A stretch of 64,000 nucleotides of DNA from Pseudobacter ginsenosidimutans (lineage in GTDB: Bacteria > Bacteroidota > Bacteroidia > Chitinophagales > Chitinophagaceae), in the NCBI RefSeq assembly GCF_007970185.1, contig NZ_CP042431.1, positions 2,914,001 to 2,978,000 of the forward strand, read 5' to 3'. Under the pieces are notes generated by a model. The model was not told where the DNA came from. It ran no database searches and was given only the letters and a program-made list of their open reading frames with translations. Each line of letters starts with the position of its first letter. Position 1 is the first letter of the stretch. Shown one piece after another: positions 61,807 through 64,000 of the stretch. A program made the position numbers and the translations under genes.

Positions 61807-62739
61807 TTAAGCGTTGATCGATTCAAATTGACGGGCAGTGGGCGTTCCTTCCACCAGCCTGATAAAGATCTCGTTGAGCGATGGCAGTATTTCCTGGAAA
61901 GCGGTTATACCTGTGGGTTGGTCCAGGAAAAATTGCAGCACATCATTGGGTCTGCGGCCTTCGTGGATCTTCACTACCAGTTCATGCTGATTTTGTTCGA
62001 TCACTTCAAATACATCTGATATGATTGATTTCGGATTTTCTTCAAAGCTGATACGGAAGAGATGTTCCTTGAACTGTTGTTTCACCTGTTTTACGGTGCC
62101 ATCCAGGATCTTTTGTCCTTTGTTCACAAGAATGATATGATCGCAAATCTCTTCCACCTGTTCCATCCGGTGGGTACTGAAGATGATGCTGGCGCCGTTT
62201 TTGGCCAGGCGGTAGATCTCGTCCTTGATGAGGTTGGCATTCACAGGATCGAGTCCGGAGAAGGGCTCATCGAGGATAATGAGTTTCGGTTCATGGAGAA
62301 CGGTAGTAACAAACTGCAGCTTCTGGCTCATCCCTTTACTGAGGTCTTCCACTTTTTTATTCCACCAGCTCTGCATATCGAAGCGGATGAACCATTCTTT
62401 CACTTTCTCTGTGGCAGCGGCCTTGCTCATTCCTTTGAGTTGAGCGAGATACACAGCCTGTTCACCGATCTTCATCTTTTTATACAAACCACGTTCTTCC
62501 GGCATATAGCCTGTGAGAAGAATATCAGTCTGTGTGTTGAAAGGTTTTCCGTTGAACAGGATCTCACCCTCGTCTGGGTAGAAGATGCCGGTGATCATTC
62601 TGATGAGGGTGGTTTTGCCGGCTCCGTTGGGGCCCAGCAGTCCGAATATGCTACCGGGCGCCAGTGAGAAACTGATATCGTCCACTGCTTTCTGGGTAGC
62701 ATAATACTTCCTGAGGTTTTTGACTTCAAGGATGTTCAT
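61807..62739 (-). CDS. ABC transporter ATP-binding protein (NatA-like)
   Basis: The 310-residue ATPase has Walker A GLLGPNGAGKTTLIRM (about 34-49), Q-loop GYMPEERGLYKKM, signature LSKGMSQKLQFV, Walker B LIILDEPFSGLDPVN and the H-loop FSTHRMEQVE. A ~90-residue C-terminal extension (DUF4162-like) is typical of this subfamily. I choose the ATG at 62739 (MNILEVKNLRKYY); the frame is open to 62802. It is the first gene of a two-gene unit with the permease. Confidence 0.95.
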   Translation of the reverse strand: MNILEVKNLRKYYATQKAVDDISFSLAPGSIFGLLGPNGAGKTTLIRMITGIFYPDEGEILFNGKPFNTQTDILLTGYMPEERGLYKKMKIGEQAVYLAQLKGMSKAAATEKVKEWFIRFDMQSWWNKKVEDLSKGMSQKLQFVTTVLHEPKLIILDEPFSGLDPVNANLIKDEIYRLAKNGASIIFSTHRMEQVEEICDHIILVNKGQKILDGTVKQVKQQFKEHLFRISFEENPKSIISDVFEVIEQNQHELVVKIHEGRRPNDVLQFFLDQPTGITAFQEILPSLNEIFIRLVEGTPTARQFESINA

Positions 62740-62854
62740 GAATAATGCTTTGGTGAAGTTGAAAAAATAGGGGTTACGTCCCCGGAGGGGTAAAGCAACC
62801 ACTCTTTAGTAGCATAAAAGTTAAAATTATTACAAACGGTTCCAAATAAACCTT

Positions 62855-64000
62855 TCATGAAGGCTGCAGAATGGCATGGATGGCAGCGGCTACGCGCTCA
62901 CCGTCCATTGCGGCGCTGACGATGCCTCCGGCATATCCCGCGCCTTCAGCACAGGGGTAAAGATTGGTGATCTGTGGATGCTGCAGGGTTTCTGCATCGC
63001 GTGGGATCCGCACCGGGCTTGATGTCCGGCTTTCGGTGGCTACCACCAGGGCCTCATTGGTGAAGTAACCGCGGGCGCCATGACGGCCTGGCATCTTTTT
63101 ACCAAATTCTTTAAATGCCTGTTTGAGGGAATGATGAACGAAGCCTGGGAGCACATCTTTCAGGGAAGCGGCGTGAAGGCCCGGCAGGTAGGAGCAGTCG
63201 GGCAGTGTAGAAGAGACTTTTCCTTCCACAAAATCGACCATCCTTTGCGCGGGCGCAACCAGTTTTCCGCCACCAGCGTTCCATGCTTTTTGTTCCACGG
63301 CTTGCTGGAAATGCATGGCGGCAAGTGCTCCATATTTATTATACGAACCGAGGTCAGACAATTCCACGGATACCACCATTCCTGAATTGGCGTAAGGATT
63401 ATTTCTTTTGGAGGGAGACCACCCATTTACCACCAGTTCGCCTTCGGCAGTGGCAGCAGGAGCGATGATACCGCCCGGGCACATACAGAAAGAAAAAACA
63501 CCACGTTTATCTACCTGTTGCACCAGACTATATGAAGCAGGCGGCAGGAATTCTCCACGCGAAGGACAATGATATTGCAGTTGATCGATGAGTTGTTGCG
63601 GATGTTCTATGCGCACACCGAGTGCAAATGGTTTTGCTTCAATCAGTATCTTACTATCGTGCAGGAGTTGAAAGATGTCGCGGGCGGAATGTCCGGTTGC
63701 CAGGATCACTGCATCGCCGTGGAACATATCTCCTCTGGCAGTAGTAACAGCTTTGATGATCCCATCTTTTATTTGCAGGCCTGTCACTTTTTGTTCGAAG
63801 AGGAATTGGCCTCCGCAATCGATGATGGCTTCGCGTATTGCGGTGATGATCTGTGGCAGTTTGTTGGTGCCAACGTGAGGGTGTGCTTCGTACAATATCT
63901 TTTCATCTGCGCCGAACTGAACCAGCAGTTGAAGGATGCGGTTGACATCGCCGCGTTTGTTACTTCTCGTGTACAGTTTTCCATCACTGTAGGTGCCTGC
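62855..64000 (-). CDS. Uncharacterised FAD-dependent dehydrogenase (COG2509-like), N-terminus beyond the window
   Basis: The frame is open from the TGA-side end at 62855 to the window edge, giving about 380 residues. Readable blocks are GTYSDGKLYTRSNKRGDVNRI at the edge, HVGTNKLPQIITAIREAI, GDAVILATGHSARDIFQLL (FAD domain), FSFCMCPGG, NGWSPSKRNNPYANSGMVVS and TNLYPCAEGAGYAGGIVSAAMDGERVA near the C-terminus. This is the COG2509 (YtfP/HI0933-related) pattern; the substrate is unknown. The apparent start at 63895 is an internal TTG, since the family sequence continues upstream. Confidence 0.9.
   Translation of the reverse strand, partial: AGTYSDGKLYTRSNKRGDVNRILQLLVQFGADEKILYEAHPHVGTNKLPQIITAIREAIIDCGGQFLFEQKVTGLQIKDGIIKAVTTARGDMFHGDAVILATGHSARDIFQLLHDSKILIEAKPFALGVRIEHPQQLIDQLQYHCPSRGEFLPPASYSLVQQVDKRGVFSFCMCPGGIIAPAATAEGELVVNGWSPSKRNNPYANSGMVVSVELSDLGSYNKYGALAAMHFQQAVEQKAWNAGGGKLVAPAQRMVDFVEGKVSSTLPDCSYLPGLHAASLKDVLPGFVHHSLKQAFKEFGKKMPGRHGARGYFTNEALVVATESRTSSPVRIPRDAETLQHPQITNLYPCAEGAGYAGGIVSAAMDGERVAAAIHAILQPS

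Noticed and set aside
1-64000. tRNA, rRNA, insertion sequences or prophage genes
   Set aside because: Reading through all intergenic regions I found no T-loop/acceptor pattern, no transposase-like ORF and no phage structural gene.

Overview
The window is a 64 kb chromosomal segment of a Bacteroidota bacterium, most likely a Chitinophagaceae member (Chitinophaga/Niastella-like). The evidence is a type IX secretion sorting domain, exact matches to the Bacteroidota -7 promoter element TAnnTTTG upstream of many genes, several Bacteroidota-restricted families (DUF4293, DUF6427, DUF6934) and the Bacteroidota form of the division/cell wall (dcw) cluster. Codon use looks even throughout, and I see no prophage, insertion sequence, CRISPR array, rRNA or tRNA.

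Layout. 1-6.2 kb: end of a membrane or secreted protein, a secreted beta-propeller protein with a sorting domain, YqgE, an orphan histidine kinase and queA. 6.2-22.9 kb: a control region full of helically phased TGTGG-type repeats, then the complete dcw operon mraZ-rsmH-ftsL-ftsI-murE-mraY-murD-ftsW-murG-murC-ftsQ-ftsA-ftsZ; these genes make the lipid II precursor and assemble the divisome. ftsZ is broken by a single missing A in an A-run. 23-34 kb: a sugar-epimerase-like protein, a metzincin-like protease, a FadN-type beta-oxidation enzyme, a giant AsmA-like protein and metG. 34-38 kb: an accessory patch with two S66 (LD-carboxypeptidase/MccF-like) peptidases around a HigBA toxin-antitoxin pair, a frame-broken DUF6934 gene and a small unknown protein. 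38-47 kb: two tandem globins, a lipoprotein, OxyR, two tandem alpha/beta hydrolases, a Kup potassium transporter, and two membrane or secreted proteins. 47-64 kb: purQ, a split DsbD system, an ECF sigma factor, uvrA, glyA, a nucleotidyltransferase, an ABC-2 exporter pair and the end of a FAD-dependent dehydrogenase.

The most unusual non-coding signal is a family of four roughly 135-160 nt long-hairpin repeats (copies at 104-236, 23987-24120, 24548-24685 and 55690-55846). They share a core, but their outer stems differ with compensatory changes, and each lies just 3' of a gene transcribed in the same orientation. Other points worth checking are the histone-H1-like tail of the HigA antitoxin and its 4-nt overlap with a peptidase gene, a perfect OxyR half-operator overlapping the apparently leaderless oxyR promoter, and the separation of the cysteine-bearing DsbD N-terminal domain from a DsbD whose own N-terminal domain has lost its cysteines.
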